Positions 1 to 6,538 of a stretch of DNA of 64,000 nucleotides are shown piece after piece (the first letter of the stretch is position 1; each line of letters starts with the position of its first letter). A program made the position numbers and the translations under genes. The stretch spans positions 1 to 64,000 of the forward strand of contig DELY01000015.1 of the NCBI GenBank assembly GCA_002354655.1. The letters are read 5' to 3'. The notes below the pieces were generated by a model. That model was not told the DNA's origin and did no database searches. It was given only the letters and a program-made list of their open reading frames with translations. The DNA is from Pseudomonas sp. UBA2684 (GTDB lineage: Bacteria; Pseudomonadota; Gammaproteobacteria; Pseudomonadales; Pseudomonadaceae).

Positions 1-1
1 G

Positions 2-298
2 AATGGCGTGGAATCCGCAGTCAGCACGCTTGATTAGTCCTGCGATGTGTTCAACATCACGACTGAGACGATCCAGCTTAGCCACTACTACAGGCAAACC
101 GTGGGAGAAGGCTTTGGAGCCTTCGGGGCGCTCCAGGGGATGCACGGAGCCGCTGACATTAATATCGGTGTACTCAGCAATGATGTTCCAGCCTTGGGCC
201 TTGGCTGTCGTAGTGACGTACTCACGCTGAGCTTCCAGACCTAGGCCAGAATCCCCTTGGGCTGATGTGCTCACTCGGTAATAGGCGACTACGTTCAT
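2..298 (-). CDS. Serine recombinase (resolvase/invertase family), N-terminal part, runs off the left edge
   Basis: The reading frame opens with an ATG at 298 and continues to the window edge for 99 codons without a stop. It reads as a serine recombinase catalytic domain: YYRVSTSAQGDSGLGLEAQR near residues 6-25 holds the nucleophilic serine (YRVST), and KLDRLSRD near residues 71-78 is the conserved arginine motif of the fold. Such enzymes cut and rejoin DNA through a covalent phosphoserine link. The DNA-binding half lies outside the window, so a small resolvase cannot be told from a large integrase. Its place at one end of an AT-rich island whose other end splits an FKBP gene suggests that it moves the island, which is inference. 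Confidence 0.85.
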   Translation of the reverse strand, partial: MNVVAYYRVSTSAQGDSGLGLEAQREYVTTTAKAQGWNIIAEYTDINVSGSVHPLERPEGSKAFSHGLPVVVAKLDRLSRDVEHIAGLIKRADCGFHAI

Positions 299-453
299 TT
301 GCTGCACCTCGTCTTGTATGAGTGCAGTTTATCAGCAGTGTTTCATTTCTACAACGAACGTTTAAGCTATGTTACACGCGCATTGGTGGCTCGATTGAAA
401 CATCGGGAGGCGCAAGCACCTCCCTGCTCTGGAACCTTACGCAAGGTGAAGGC

Positions 454-693
454 TTAAGCGCTTCGCTGCTCCAGCACCTCCATATAGTTGTAGCCCGCTT
501 GCGTGAGAGCCGGTTCAAGTACGCTGAATTCGCTCCCTTCTGAGCCGTCGACGCCAGTTATAAGCCGCTGCTTGTACAGCGACTCAAGCGCTCGGGACTG
601 AATGCCATCTGGGCCGTCTATCTGCCCTGGGCTGTCGCTGGAGACCTTCTTAAGGAAAGCCAGTTGTTCTGCTTGCAATAAATCTAAGGGCAT
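454..693 (-). CDS. Hypothetical protein, 79 aa
   Basis: I do not recognise this gene. The start at 693 is chosen because AAGGAAAT lies a few bases upstream; a longer frame reaches 804 but has no ribosome site there. The product begins MPLDLLQAEQ and is small, acidic and soluble-looking, without membrane segments, ending in a tyrosine-containing tail. It lies between the recombinase and the zinc-ribbon operon, on the same strand as both. The base composition is island-like. It may be a small regulator or accessory factor, but nothing in the sequence shows this. Confidence 0.5.
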   Translation of the reverse strand: MPLDLLQAEQLAFLKKVSSDSPGQIDGPDGIQSRALESLYKQRLITGVDGSEGSEFSVLEPALTQAGYNYMEVLEQRSA

Positions 694-960
694 CAGGGGT
701 ATTTCCTTGCTGGGTGGGGTAAGGGTGTGGTTGCCGTACATGCATATCCTAGCATTTTTGGCAAGCATTATTTTACCACACTTGGAAAACTGACCTTTTG
801 CCATAGCCGACAGCTATCGGGGCGTAATACCTCGTAAGTGAGGTATTGGTGCGGCTGGAATGAAAAAGAGCGCGGGAGAATCTGTTTAGTTTGGCAGACA
901 AGCTGCATCCCCTGCGGAAATGCTGGGCACTGCGACACTGGAGTGTCTTGTAAAACAAGA

Positions 961-1007
961 AAACCCTTGGAGGGCTGGCTATTTTTTAACCAATTCTTCA
1001 AGGGTTT
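961..1007 (-). terminator. Probable terminator of the zinc-ribbon operon
   Basis: A nine-base perfect inverted repeat (AAACCCTTG at 961-969, CAAGGGTTT at 999-1007) lies just past the last stop codon (1017). Read on the minus strand the stem is followed by a T-rich tract. The loop is long (29 bases), so termination strength is uncertain. Confidence 0.5.
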
Positions 1008-1016
1008 CTCTCGGGA

Positions 1017-1244
1017 CTATTGAGGCTTGGCATCCTTACGTGGACGGCCAGGGCCTCTCTTCACTACTGGTGCCCAGATTCCACGGATGTGGGCAGCTCC
1101 AGCAAAGACTTGATCAACGTATGTTGGTTCGCCTTCGTACCCTACGGGGTCAGCCAGCCTGATTGGCGGGTGGGCCGCATAGTGCGCCATTAGCCATGCA
1201 TCGTGTGCTTGAAGCACTTCTTCTATTGTCTGTGTACTGCTCAT
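1017..1244 (-). CDS. Small protein with AT-hook-like basic tail, 75 aa
   Basis: This is the last gene of the island operon. The ATG at 1244 overlaps the stop of the gene before it in an ATGA, and GGAG lies seven bases upstream, so the longer frame to 1325 is not the likely start. The body (MSSTQTIEEVLQAHDAWLMA) is predicted helical. The C-terminus reads KRGPGRPRKDAKPQ, in which GRPRK resembles an AT-hook minor-groove binding motif. No family is recognised. A DNA- or RNA-binding accessory role would fit its neighbours, but that is inference from one short motif. Confidence 0.65.
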   Translation of the reverse strand: MSSTQTIEEVLQAHDAWLMAHYAAHPPIRLADPVGYEGEPTYVDQVFAGAAHIRGIWAPVVKRGPGRPRKDAKPQ

Positions 1245-1564
1245 GCTACAGCTCCGTGGTATTGCTGACTTACGTGCACGATTAGTTTGGAAATCATTGC
1301 ACTGCCAAATTTTGCTTCTCGACACCGCGATGTAACATCAGCAACTAGTTGAGCAAGGGTTTCGTATGTACTGCCATGTGGCAAGGGGAGGCCCTTGGCC
1401 TCTGTAGTGGCCTTGCTCACGCTTGTCTTGTGGGTGGCTTCATTCGATGCTTGGGGCCTGACTGCAAGGGCCTGTAGGGCTGTTGTAGCTGCCTGTTGCA
1501 TGGCGTCAGAGCCGTGGCGTTGCAACAGCAAAAGACGTGTGTAGTCTGCGGTTTGAGTTGTCAT
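1241..1564 (-). CDS. Hypothetical protein, 107 aa
   Basis: I do not recognise this gene. The ATG at 1564 overlaps the stop of the 437-residue protein gene as ATGA, and its own stop overlaps the next ATG in the same way, so it is translationally coupled on both sides. The product is Ala/Thr/Gln-rich in its first half (LLLLQRHGSDAMQQAATTA). Its more structured C-terminal half ends in ISKLIVHVSQQYHGAVA. There are no cysteines in pairs, unlike several neighbours, and no membrane segment or signal peptide. Confidence 0.6.
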   Translation of the reverse strand: MTTQTADYTRLLLLQRHGSDAMQQAATTALQALAVRPQASNEATHKTSVSKATTEAKGLPLPHGSTYETLAQLVADVTSRCREAKFGSAMISKLIVHVSQQYHGAVA

Positions 1565-2874
1565 ATCGTTCTCCGTGAGTATGTTTGATTTTTAGGTTGG
1601 GAAGCCAAGAAGCGTGTTAGTACATTTACAGCCGGTTCAACTTCTGGCTGGGTAGACTTAACAGTGAACAAGATGTGTTCAACATCATCTTCTACATCCT
1701 GTTCAATATCATCTAGCCAATGTGGTATGCGTTCCGCATGGTGGATAACTGGGGACAGTTGCTTTTTCTCGCTCCTGGTGAAATTACACTGAAGAAGCAA
1801 GTTTTCCTCTTCAAGAATCGGGACACTTTCAGGAGCAATAGGCAGCACTAGGCTTTCAGAGGTGGCGGGTGTTGTTGAATACGTATTCAAAACAACTAAG
1901 AAGTCTTCGACACGACCACCATGCAACAAATCAAACTGTGCTTGGCGTAGCGGTGCCAGTGGGGCGAGTGCTTCCCTGTATGCAGATTCAGAACCACCAA
2001 ACTTTGGACGTGACCAATCTAGGGCTAGGATGTCCCCCAAGATTAGCGGCATAACCTCTAACCAAGGTTCGATTATTTGCTGAAGCTCTGGGCGGTGTTG
2101 CGACAGTCGCTTTAGTTCAGATAGAAATACTTCATTTGAATTGATGCCGCTGGATGGCAAGTATCCGCTACTCTTCCCGCTGATTTCAGACTTCAACTTT
2201 GAAAGTGCGGCGGTGGACATATCATCTAGTACGGCTCGTGCTGGCACACGCGCATCACCACACTGCAATAACCAATCGAGAGAGGCTTGACGCTTGGCGG
2301 GTTGCAACTTGAGCTTAACGGCGATTGTTGCTGTAAAGTCTTCCCCAAGGTATTCAATGATCTTGGCAACTACAGAGCTTTTCGAGGCTTCAGCATCTAC
2401 CCACCACTTTGCAGATAAATCTAATCGGCTTATTTTGTGGCCAGCACCCTGTACGAATGAATTGCTATGCTTGGAATTTAAGTCGCGGTAACTCACGCAT
2501 AGATTTTCGGCATACATGGTGCCTACATAGAAAGTATTTTTTGTGGGAAAAATGTGGCATAGATTGAACTGGTCGTATTCGCCATATTCATTACTTGCGA
2601 GTGAGTATTTATAAAGCTTGTGGAGTTTTTCTAGTTCACTGAGAGTCTTTGGCAGCACCTGCACTGTTCCACTTCTGCGGCAGGAGTCAGCAAGATAAAA
2701 GACAAATGCGCTGGTACTAAATCTGTACTTTCGTTGCTTGTCGAGTCTATTGGAGCGAGCACGCTGCCACGCCTTCTTGTGGGCTTCAGAGCAATATTCA
2801 GCTTTCTTGCTTTTATACGCGAACGGGGAAAGGCATTGCTTACACAGTTTGGTTTTCTGGGTTAGGTCTTGCAT
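1561..2874 (-). CDS. 437-aa protein with N-terminal zinc ribbon
   Basis: This is the largest protein of the island operon. Residues about 11-40 form a ribbon: CKQC, a spacer of about a dozen residues, then YCSEAHKKAWQRAR, giving a CxxC...C-x2-H pattern followed by basic residues. The remaining 400 residues match nothing I know; they are mixed helix/strand with an acidic stretch near the C-terminus (DDIEQDVEDDVEH). Translation probably starts at the ATG at 2874, behind AAGGAATGATAT. The first codons overlap the end of the preceding small ribbon gene by 35 bases. The same ribbon pattern recurs in three small neighbours, suggesting a shared nucleic-acid target. Confidence 0.75.
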   Translation of the reverse strand: MQDLTQKTKLCKQCLSPFAYKSKKAEYCSEAHKKAWQRARSNRLDKQRKYRFSTSAFVFYLADSCRRSGTVQVLPKTLSELEKLHKLYKYSLASNEYGEYDQFNLCHIFPTKNTFYVGTMYAENLCVSYRDLNSKHSNSFVQGAGHKISRLDLSAKWWVDAEASKSSVVAKIIEYLGEDFTATIAVKLKLQPAKRQASLDWLLQCGDARVPARAVLDDMSTAALSKLKSEISGKSSGYLPSSGINSNEVFLSELKRLSQHRPELQQIIEPWLEVMPLILGDILALDWSRPKFGGSESAYREALAPLAPLRQAQFDLLHGGRVEDFLVVLNTYSTTPATSESLVLPIAPESVPILEEENLLLQCNFTRSEKKQLSPVIHHAERIPHWLDDIEQDVEDDVEHILFTVKSTQPEVEPAVNVLTRFLASQPKNQTYSRRTI

Positions 2875-3001
2875 ATATCATTCCTTCTGGATCATGAATT
2901 GAGTTGTATTTTCTGCGGCACTGGCCACAGCAGAATGCTTGAGGGCGATGTACAACAATCTGCTTGTGGCATTGGCGGCATGTGCAAATTATGGATTTCA
3001 T
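2840..3001 (-). CDS. Small zinc-ribbon protein, 53 aa
   Basis: Starting at the internal ATG at 3001, the product reads MKSIICTCRQCHKQ, then FCCGQCRRKYNS. The CxxC and CxxC pairs are separated by about a dozen residues and the second is followed by basic residues. A longer frame up to 3073 would overlap the upstream ribbon gene and is less likely. The stop at 2840 lies inside the following gene. It is almost entirely the zinc ribbon, so it is probably a nucleic-acid or protein adaptor. No named family is recognised. Confidence 0.65.
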   Translation of the reverse strand: MKSIICTCRQCHKQIVVHRPQAFCCGQCRRKYNSIHDPEGMIYARPNPENQTV

Positions 3002-3027
3002 TGTTGTGTCCTCTGATAGAGCGGCAG

Positions 3028-3213
3028 TTACGCCGCTTTTTGCTGGTGCTCGACACGGCAAAATAGCGAGCAAAATGGAACTTGTCCTTTCGTCAGCTCG
3101 CCACAGTTTTTACACTCGCTCAAGGTGTCGTCATGCTCTTGGCGGGCATGCCAACTTAGAATTCCTGGGCGAGTGATAAACATGTACTCTTTGTTAGCGT
3201 GCTGCCTGCTCAT
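3028..3213 (-). CDS. Small zinc-ribbon protein, 61 aa
   Basis: The ATG at 3213 overlaps the stop of the 161-residue gene as ATGA. The second half carries CKNCGELTKGQVPFCSLFCR: CxxC, ten residues, CxxxC, then basic residues, the same plan as in the adjacent ribbon genes. The first 30 residues (MSRQHANKEYMFITRPGILS) have no recognisable motif. Its size suggests a one-domain adaptor. The family is not named here. Confidence 0.65.
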   Translation of the reverse strand: MSRQHANKEYMFITRPGILSWHARQEHDDTLSECKNCGELTKGQVPFCSLFCRVEHQQKAA

Positions 3214-3695
3214 ACAAACTCACCAAGTGCTTTTTTGGCTGCAGCAGTAGCAGCTTCTACTAACTTGGTCCGTGCTTCAGCGGCCTTTTTCGCTTCAGCA
3301 CGTTCGGCCATTGCAACCGACTCTTCTACAAGTAGTTGTAAGTGGGTGTCATAACGGGCTTTCAGTTCTGCTTTGTACGCTGCTGTCACTTGTTCGGTGA
3401 TCACAGCAATATCCGCATCTTGGATATGTTGCGGTTTGACAAGGTAACATCTATAGAACTGCGTCCCGTTGCGTTGTAGAAACTCAACAGGCAACTTTCC
3501 GTGGCGTGTATAACCTTCTGCAAGTTTGGCTGTGTAAGCATCTAGGAACTGGCTCGGGTAATCTGCAAATAGGCTTTCTACAGCCCCGACTACATTCCCG
3601 AAAGTGTCCGCGTTCTGGTATCTGTGAACGGCTTGACTAATCAGTAGGTCGAGGTCAGCTTGTACATAGTTGTGCGTTATCTTGTGGGCGCTCAT
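3210..3695 (-). CDS. Hypothetical protein with Ala/Glu/Lys-rich helical tail, 161 aa
   Basis: I do not recognise the family. The ATG at 3695 overlaps the stop of the first ribbon gene as ATGA. The N-terminal 100 residues look globular. The last 50 (MAERAEAKKAAEARTKLVEA...) form a long charged helix that may be a coiled coil, ending LGEFV. There are no cysteine pairs, so this is one of three operon products without the ribbon. It may be a partner or scaffold for the ribbon proteins; that is inferred only from coupling. Confidence 0.65.
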   Translation of the reverse strand: MSAHKITHNYVQADLDLLISQAVHRYQNADTFGNVVGAVESLFADYPSQFLDAYTAKLAEGYTRHGKLPVEFLQRNGTQFYRCYLVKPQHIQDADIAVITEQVTAAYKAELKARYDTHLQLLVEESVAMAERAEAKKAAEARTKLVEAATAAAKKALGEFV

Positions 3696-3919
3696 TTAGT
3701 TTTCTCCTGTGTGTTTGTTGGTGTTTGTTGTAGTTCGGCTCTCAACTTCTTCCTGTAGCGGCAAAGCGTTTGACGACACGAGGCCGAGCATGTGTATTTG
3801 TTGCGGTAGACGAAACTAAATCGAGCGCCGCAAACCGGGCACTCCTTAGCGTGATTAAGCTTCAGTTTGTGCGTGGTGAAATCAAGTAGGTGATCTAGCG
3901 ATGTATCAGGTGTAGGCAT
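3692..3919 (-). CDS. Small zinc-ribbon protein, first gene of the island operon, 75 aa
   Basis: The start at 3919 is set by a strong AAGGAGG eight bases upstream; the frame continues upstream but without a ribosome site. The product has an N-terminal helix (MPTPDTSLDHLLDFTTHKLK), then CPVCGARFSF..YTCSASCRQTLCRYRKKLR: CxxC, a spacer of about 13 residues, CxxxC, and a strongly basic stretch. The mixture of ribbon and arginine-rich helix fits nucleic-acid binding. It lies about 90 bases downstream of the terminator of the structured RNA, on the same strand, so it may be transcribed by read-through from the RNA promoter or by its own promoter. Confidence 0.75.
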   Translation of the reverse strand: MPTPDTSLDHLLDFTTHKLKLNHAKECPVCGARFSFVYRNKYTCSASCRQTLCRYRKKLRAELQQTPTNTQEKTK

Positions 3920-3979
3920 GGCACAGCCTCCTTTAAGTAAGGTGTAATAAGATTTTGGTTTGGTGTTACGTGACTTGGA

Positions 3980-3994
3980 GTGACGGAACGTCAC
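3980..3994. promoter_or_regulatory. Perfect dyad, candidate operator of the zinc-ribbon operon
   Basis: GTGACG and CGTCAC flank a GAA spacer, giving a 15-bp dyad between the RNA terminator and the first ribbon gene. Another GTGAC half-site lies close by (3969-3975). A short GTGT-G-ACAC dyad also sits at 4388-4396, just upstream of the RNA promoter -35 box, so one regulator might see both. No regulator is assigned. Confidence 0.45.
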
Positions 3995-4007
3995 GGAAGA
4001 GCCAGCA

Positions 4008-4349
4008 GGTAAAAGAAAGGCCCGACAGGGCCTTAATAAAGCAGGAAACCACCACAACCCATTCGCCACAAATTTATTGAATGGTGGTTTCCGTACACGG
4101 AGGAATTAGTGATCGTCTTTTGCTGCGGACGATCAAACGCAAAACCACAGTAAGTAGCAATGTCGATAGAAGACCTTACGGAGGTTCAGCCTAGTCGGTG
4201 GTTACCAGCCCACGGCCAAGCTAGCAGGCGTTAAGCGCCGGGGTGCAGGACGCACCTTCTGATTCGGTAGAAACCCATCAGCGGGGTTGAAGCTGCGGCC
4301 CAAGAGAAAAACCGCCCTACCTGACGAGAGAATAAAGTCTTCTCTAGTC
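4008..4349 (-). ncRNA. Candidate large structured RNA, about 340 nt
   Basis: A consensus promoter at 4356-4384 predicts transcription from near 4349 leftwards, and an intrinsic terminator at 4017-4034 closes the unit. No plausible frame fills the space. The RNA is dense with stems: 4327-4332 with 4340-4345; a three-way junction (4266-4270 with 4317-4321, enclosing 4272-4276 with 4284-4288 and 4295-4298 with 4312-4315); 4242-4246 with 4252-4256; 4227-4230 with 4236-4239; 4173-4176 with 4182-4185; 4111-4117 with 4128-4134; and an 11-bp stem 4044-4054 with 4082-4092 that can partly trade with 4059-4064 / 4079-4084. It is not a tRNA, tmRNA, 6S or RNase P RNA by motifs I know. It may be a stand-alone RNA or a long attenuating leader of the operon starting at 3919. 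Confidence 0.65.
4017..4034 (-). terminator. Intrinsic terminator of the structured RNA
   Basis: AAGGCCC and GGGCCTT form a seven-base stem with a four-base loop. On the minus strand it is followed by TTTCTTTT. It lies about 100 bases before the first zinc-ribbon gene, so it either ends the RNA or acts as an attenuator. Confidence 0.75.
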
Positions 4350-4355
4350 TCTACT

Positions 4356-4384
4356 ATTGTAAGAGATGATCTTGATTTTGTCAA
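4356..4384 (-). promoter_or_regulatory. Consensus sigma-70 promoter for the structured RNA
   Basis: On the minus strand TTGACA (4384-4379) and TACAAT (4361-4356) are separated by exactly 17 bp. The -35 is a perfect consensus match and the -10 differs by one base. It is among the best promoter matches visible in the window and points away from the coiled-coil protein gene on the other strand. Confidence 0.8.
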
Positions 4385-4487
4385 GCAGTGTGACACATAA
4401 ATCTATCACTTGAATGAAATAGATTTTGCCTCGCTGATGTGTAAGATGTACGATCATCGCTCAACCAAATCTTACGAGGTGTGCAGC

Positions 4488-4832
4488 ATGGCTAGTCGCG
4501 AATGGTCGTTGGAAGAGATGGAGCATGTGCTAGATCAGTACAAGGTTTATGGCAAAGAGAACATTGCCGGCTTCCTCAATGAGTACAAAAAAGCATGGCC
4601 GGAACTCAAGCAACCAGCACGGGCAACCTTCGTAAGTTGGCTGGGGAAGTCTGGAACCAGCAACGCCCCAGCTGAAAAGCAGCAATCGATTTCACAGGTT
4701 TTGGCAGAGGCCAAGGGCAAGCTGAATGCTCGCAAGGCTCAGTTGGAAAAGGAGGTTGCTGGTCTGCAACAGAAGATCGATGCGGTTAAGGCTGAGATGG
4801 AAAACATCGATCAGGCACTAACCAAACTCTGA
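4488..4832 (+). CDS. Small protein with C-terminal coiled coil, 114 aa
   Basis: The start at 4488 follows GAGGTG; the frame is open upstream to 4410 but without a ribosome site. The N-terminal half (MASREWSLEEMEHVLDQY...) looks like a compact helical domain. From about residue 65, AEAKGKLNARKAQLEKEVAG and the rest to the C-terminus have heptad spacing typical of a coiled coil, so it probably oligomerises. I recognise no family. The leader holds a seven-base inverted repeat (4441-4447 with 4469-4475) directly before the ribosome site, which could modulate translation. It is divergent from the structured RNA and shares its upstream region. Confidence 0.7.
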   Translation: MASREWSLEEMEHVLDQYKVYGKENIAGFLNEYKKAWPELKQPARATFVSWLGKSGTSNAPAEKQQSISQVLAEAKGKLNARKAQLEKEVAGLQQKIDAVKAEMENIDQALTKL

Positions 4833-4853
4833 CCTGTGCGTTGATGACCTAAG

Positions 4854-4876
4854 GCCCGCCAATGAGCGGGCTTTTT
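4854..4876 (+). terminator. Intrinsic terminator of the coiled-coil gene
   Basis: GCCCGC (4854-4859) and GCGGGC (4866-4871) form a stem with a six-base loop followed by five T residues, 20 bases after the stop codon at 4832. It is the last island feature before the FKBP remnant. Confidence 0.8.
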
Positions 4877-4899
4877 CATTGGGGGCCTACATATTGTTG

Positions 4900-4915
4900 T
4901 CACAAACAAAAAAGC
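4900..4915. other. Right boundary of the mobile island (attachment site region)
   Basis: Left of about 4912 the sequence is AT-rich and island-like. From 4913 the frame reads directly into the conserved middle of an FKBP isomerase (SWDQGLMGM...). The crossover therefore lies within or next to this stretch. The exact core cannot be fixed without the left junction, which is outside the window. Confidence 0.55.
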
Positions 4916-5077
4916 TGGGATCAAGGCCTGATGGGCATGAAAGTCGGCGGCAAGCGCAAGCTCTTCGTACCCGCCCACCTCGCCTACGGCGACAGGCAGA
5001 TCGGCGAGCACATCAAAGCAAACTCGAACCTGCTCTTCGAGATCGAGTTGCTCGAAGTGCTGACCCGAGACGACTGA
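4913..5077 (+). pseudogene. FKBP-type prolyl isomerase, 3' half only, split by the island
   Basis: The frame reads SWDQGLMGMKVGGKRKLFV, then the PAHLAYGDRQIG loop and a C-terminus ending LLEVLTRDD. This is the second half of a short cytoplasmic FKBP of about 112 residues, with the WDxG..GM core and the AYG loop of the active site present. The first half, including the early strands and the FDSS motif, is missing. The frame runs upstream into terminator sequence and has no start with a ribosome site. Most likely the island inserted into the gene and the 5' half lies left of the window. Confidence 0.8.
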
Positions 5078-5119
5078 AGCGCCCTCATCGATCCCACGCC
5101 CGGATAGACCGCCAACGCC

Positions 5120-6520
5120 TTACGCCTGCATCGCCCAGCCATGCACATTCATCGCCGCCTGACGCAGGGCTTCGGAACGCGTTGGGTGCGGGTGGCAGAT
5201 CAGCGCGATGTCTTCGGCCGAAGCGCTGAACTCCAGAGCCACGCAGTATTCGCCGATCAGTTCGCCGGCGCTGGGGCCAATGATGTGCACGCCGAGTATC
5301 TGGTCGCTGCGCTCATCGGCCAGCACTTTGACGAAGCCTTCGGCCTCGTGGTTGATCTTCGCCCGGCTGTTGGCAGTGAAGGGAAACTTGCCCACTTTAT
5401 AGGCGCGGCCCTCGGCTTTTAGCTGCTCTTCGGTTTTGCCGACGCTCGCCACTTCCGGCTTGGTGTAGATGACGCTGGGAATCGCCCCGTAGTTGACCTC
5501 GGCGGCATGCCCGGCGATGCGTTCGATGCAGGCGATGGCTTCGTCTTCGGCCTTGTGCGCGAGCATCGGCCCGGAGGTCACGTCACCGATAATCCAGATG
5601 CCCGGTACGCCGCTGCGGTGCTGCTGGTTTTCCAGCATGCCGCGCTGGTCCGCGGTGATGCCGACGGTTTCCAGGCCGAGGCCTGCGGTATAGGCGCGGC
5701 GGCCGATGGCAACCAGCACGTAATCGGCCTGCAATTGCTCGGCCGCGCCGCCGGCGGCGGGCTGCAGGCTAAGCGTAACGCCCTTGGCGTCGGCGCTGGC
5801 CGCAGTGACCTTGGTCGCCAGCTTGAAGCGCATGCCCTGCTTGGCCAGGGTGCGTTGCAGGGTCTTGGCGGTTTCGTCGTCGAGGCCCGGGCAGATGCGA
5901 TCCAGGTACTCCACCACCGTCACTTGGCTGCCGAGGCGGCGCCACACCGAGCCCAACTCCAGACCGATCACTCCGGCGCCGATCACCACCAGATGCTTGG
6001 GCACCTCAGGCAAGGACAGCGCGCCGGTGGAGTCGAGAATGCGCTGGTTGTCGATGCTCACCCCAAGCAGCGGCGTCGGCTCGGAGCCGCTGGCGATGAC
6101 GATGTCCTTGGCCTGCAACTGCGTCTGGCTGCCGTCGGCATGACTCACGCTGACCTTGCCCACGCCATTCAGACGGCCCCAGCCCTTGATCCATTCGACT
6201 TTATTCTTGCGAAACAAAAACTCGATGCCCTTGGTCAGGGCCGTAACGCTCTCATCCTTCTGCTTCATCATCTGCGCCAGGTTGAGCGTCGGCGTGACCT
6301 CGATACCGAGGTTGTTGAGCTCACCGCTGGTCGCCGCCTGATACAGCTCCGAGGCATGCAGCAGCGCCTTCGAAGGCATGCAGCCGACATTCAGGCAGGT
6401 GCCGCCGAGGGTTTCCCGGCCCTCGATGCAGGCCACTTTCAAGCCCAGTTGACCGGCACGGATGGCGGCGTTGTAGCCGCCAGGGCCACCACCGATGATT
6501 ACAACGTCATAGCTGCTCAT
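5120..6520 (-). CDS. lpdA: Dihydrolipoyl dehydrogenase
   Basis: This flavoprotein, E3 of 2-oxoacid dehydrogenase complexes or the glycine cleavage system, reoxidises dihydrolipoamide with NAD. It is full length (466 aa). It has an FAD-binding GGGPGG at residues 10-15, the redox disulfide in CLNVGC (Cys42, Cys47), a second nucleotide fold with VIGAGVIGLELGS near 183, IGDVTSGPMLAHKA for FAD, and the C-terminal catalytic pair His445/Glu450 in HPHPTRSE. No E1 or E2 gene is adjacent, which suits the stand-alone lpd3-type paralogues of Pseudomonas. Its start lies 18 bases past the stop of the MFS gene, so the two are probably co-transcribed. Confidence 0.95.
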   Translation of the reverse strand: MSSYDVVIIGGGPGGYNAAIRAGQLGLKVACIEGRETLGGTCLNVGCMPSKALLHASELYQAATSGELNNLGIEVTPTLNLAQMMKQKDESVTALTKGIEFLFRKNKVEWIKGWGRLNGVGKVSVSHADGSQTQLQAKDIVIASGSEPTPLLGVSIDNQRILDSTGALSLPEVPKHLVVIGAGVIGLELGSVWRRLGSQVTVVEYLDRICPGLDDETAKTLQRTLAKQGMRFKLATKVTAASADAKGVTLSLQPAAGGAAEQLQADYVLVAIGRRAYTAGLGLETVGITADQRGMLENQQHRSGVPGIWIIGDVTSGPMLAHKAEDEAIACIERIAGHAAEVNYGAIPSVIYTKPEVASVGKTEEQLKAEGRAYKVGKFPFTANSRAKINHEAEGFVKVLADERSDQILGVHIIGPSAGELIGEYCVALEFSASAEDIALICHPHPTRSEALRQAAMNVHGWAMQA

Positions 6521-6538
6521 GGCAACGCTCCAGTGCTT

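Noticed and set aside
768-1001. A 77-codon minus-strand frame after the island operon
   Set aside because: It includes the operon terminator stem and has no ribosome site; the product has no motif.
4202-4396. A 64-codon minus-strand frame within the structured RNA
   Set aside because: Its start is upstream of the promoter that fits the RNA, no ribosome site precedes it, and stems cover its whole length.
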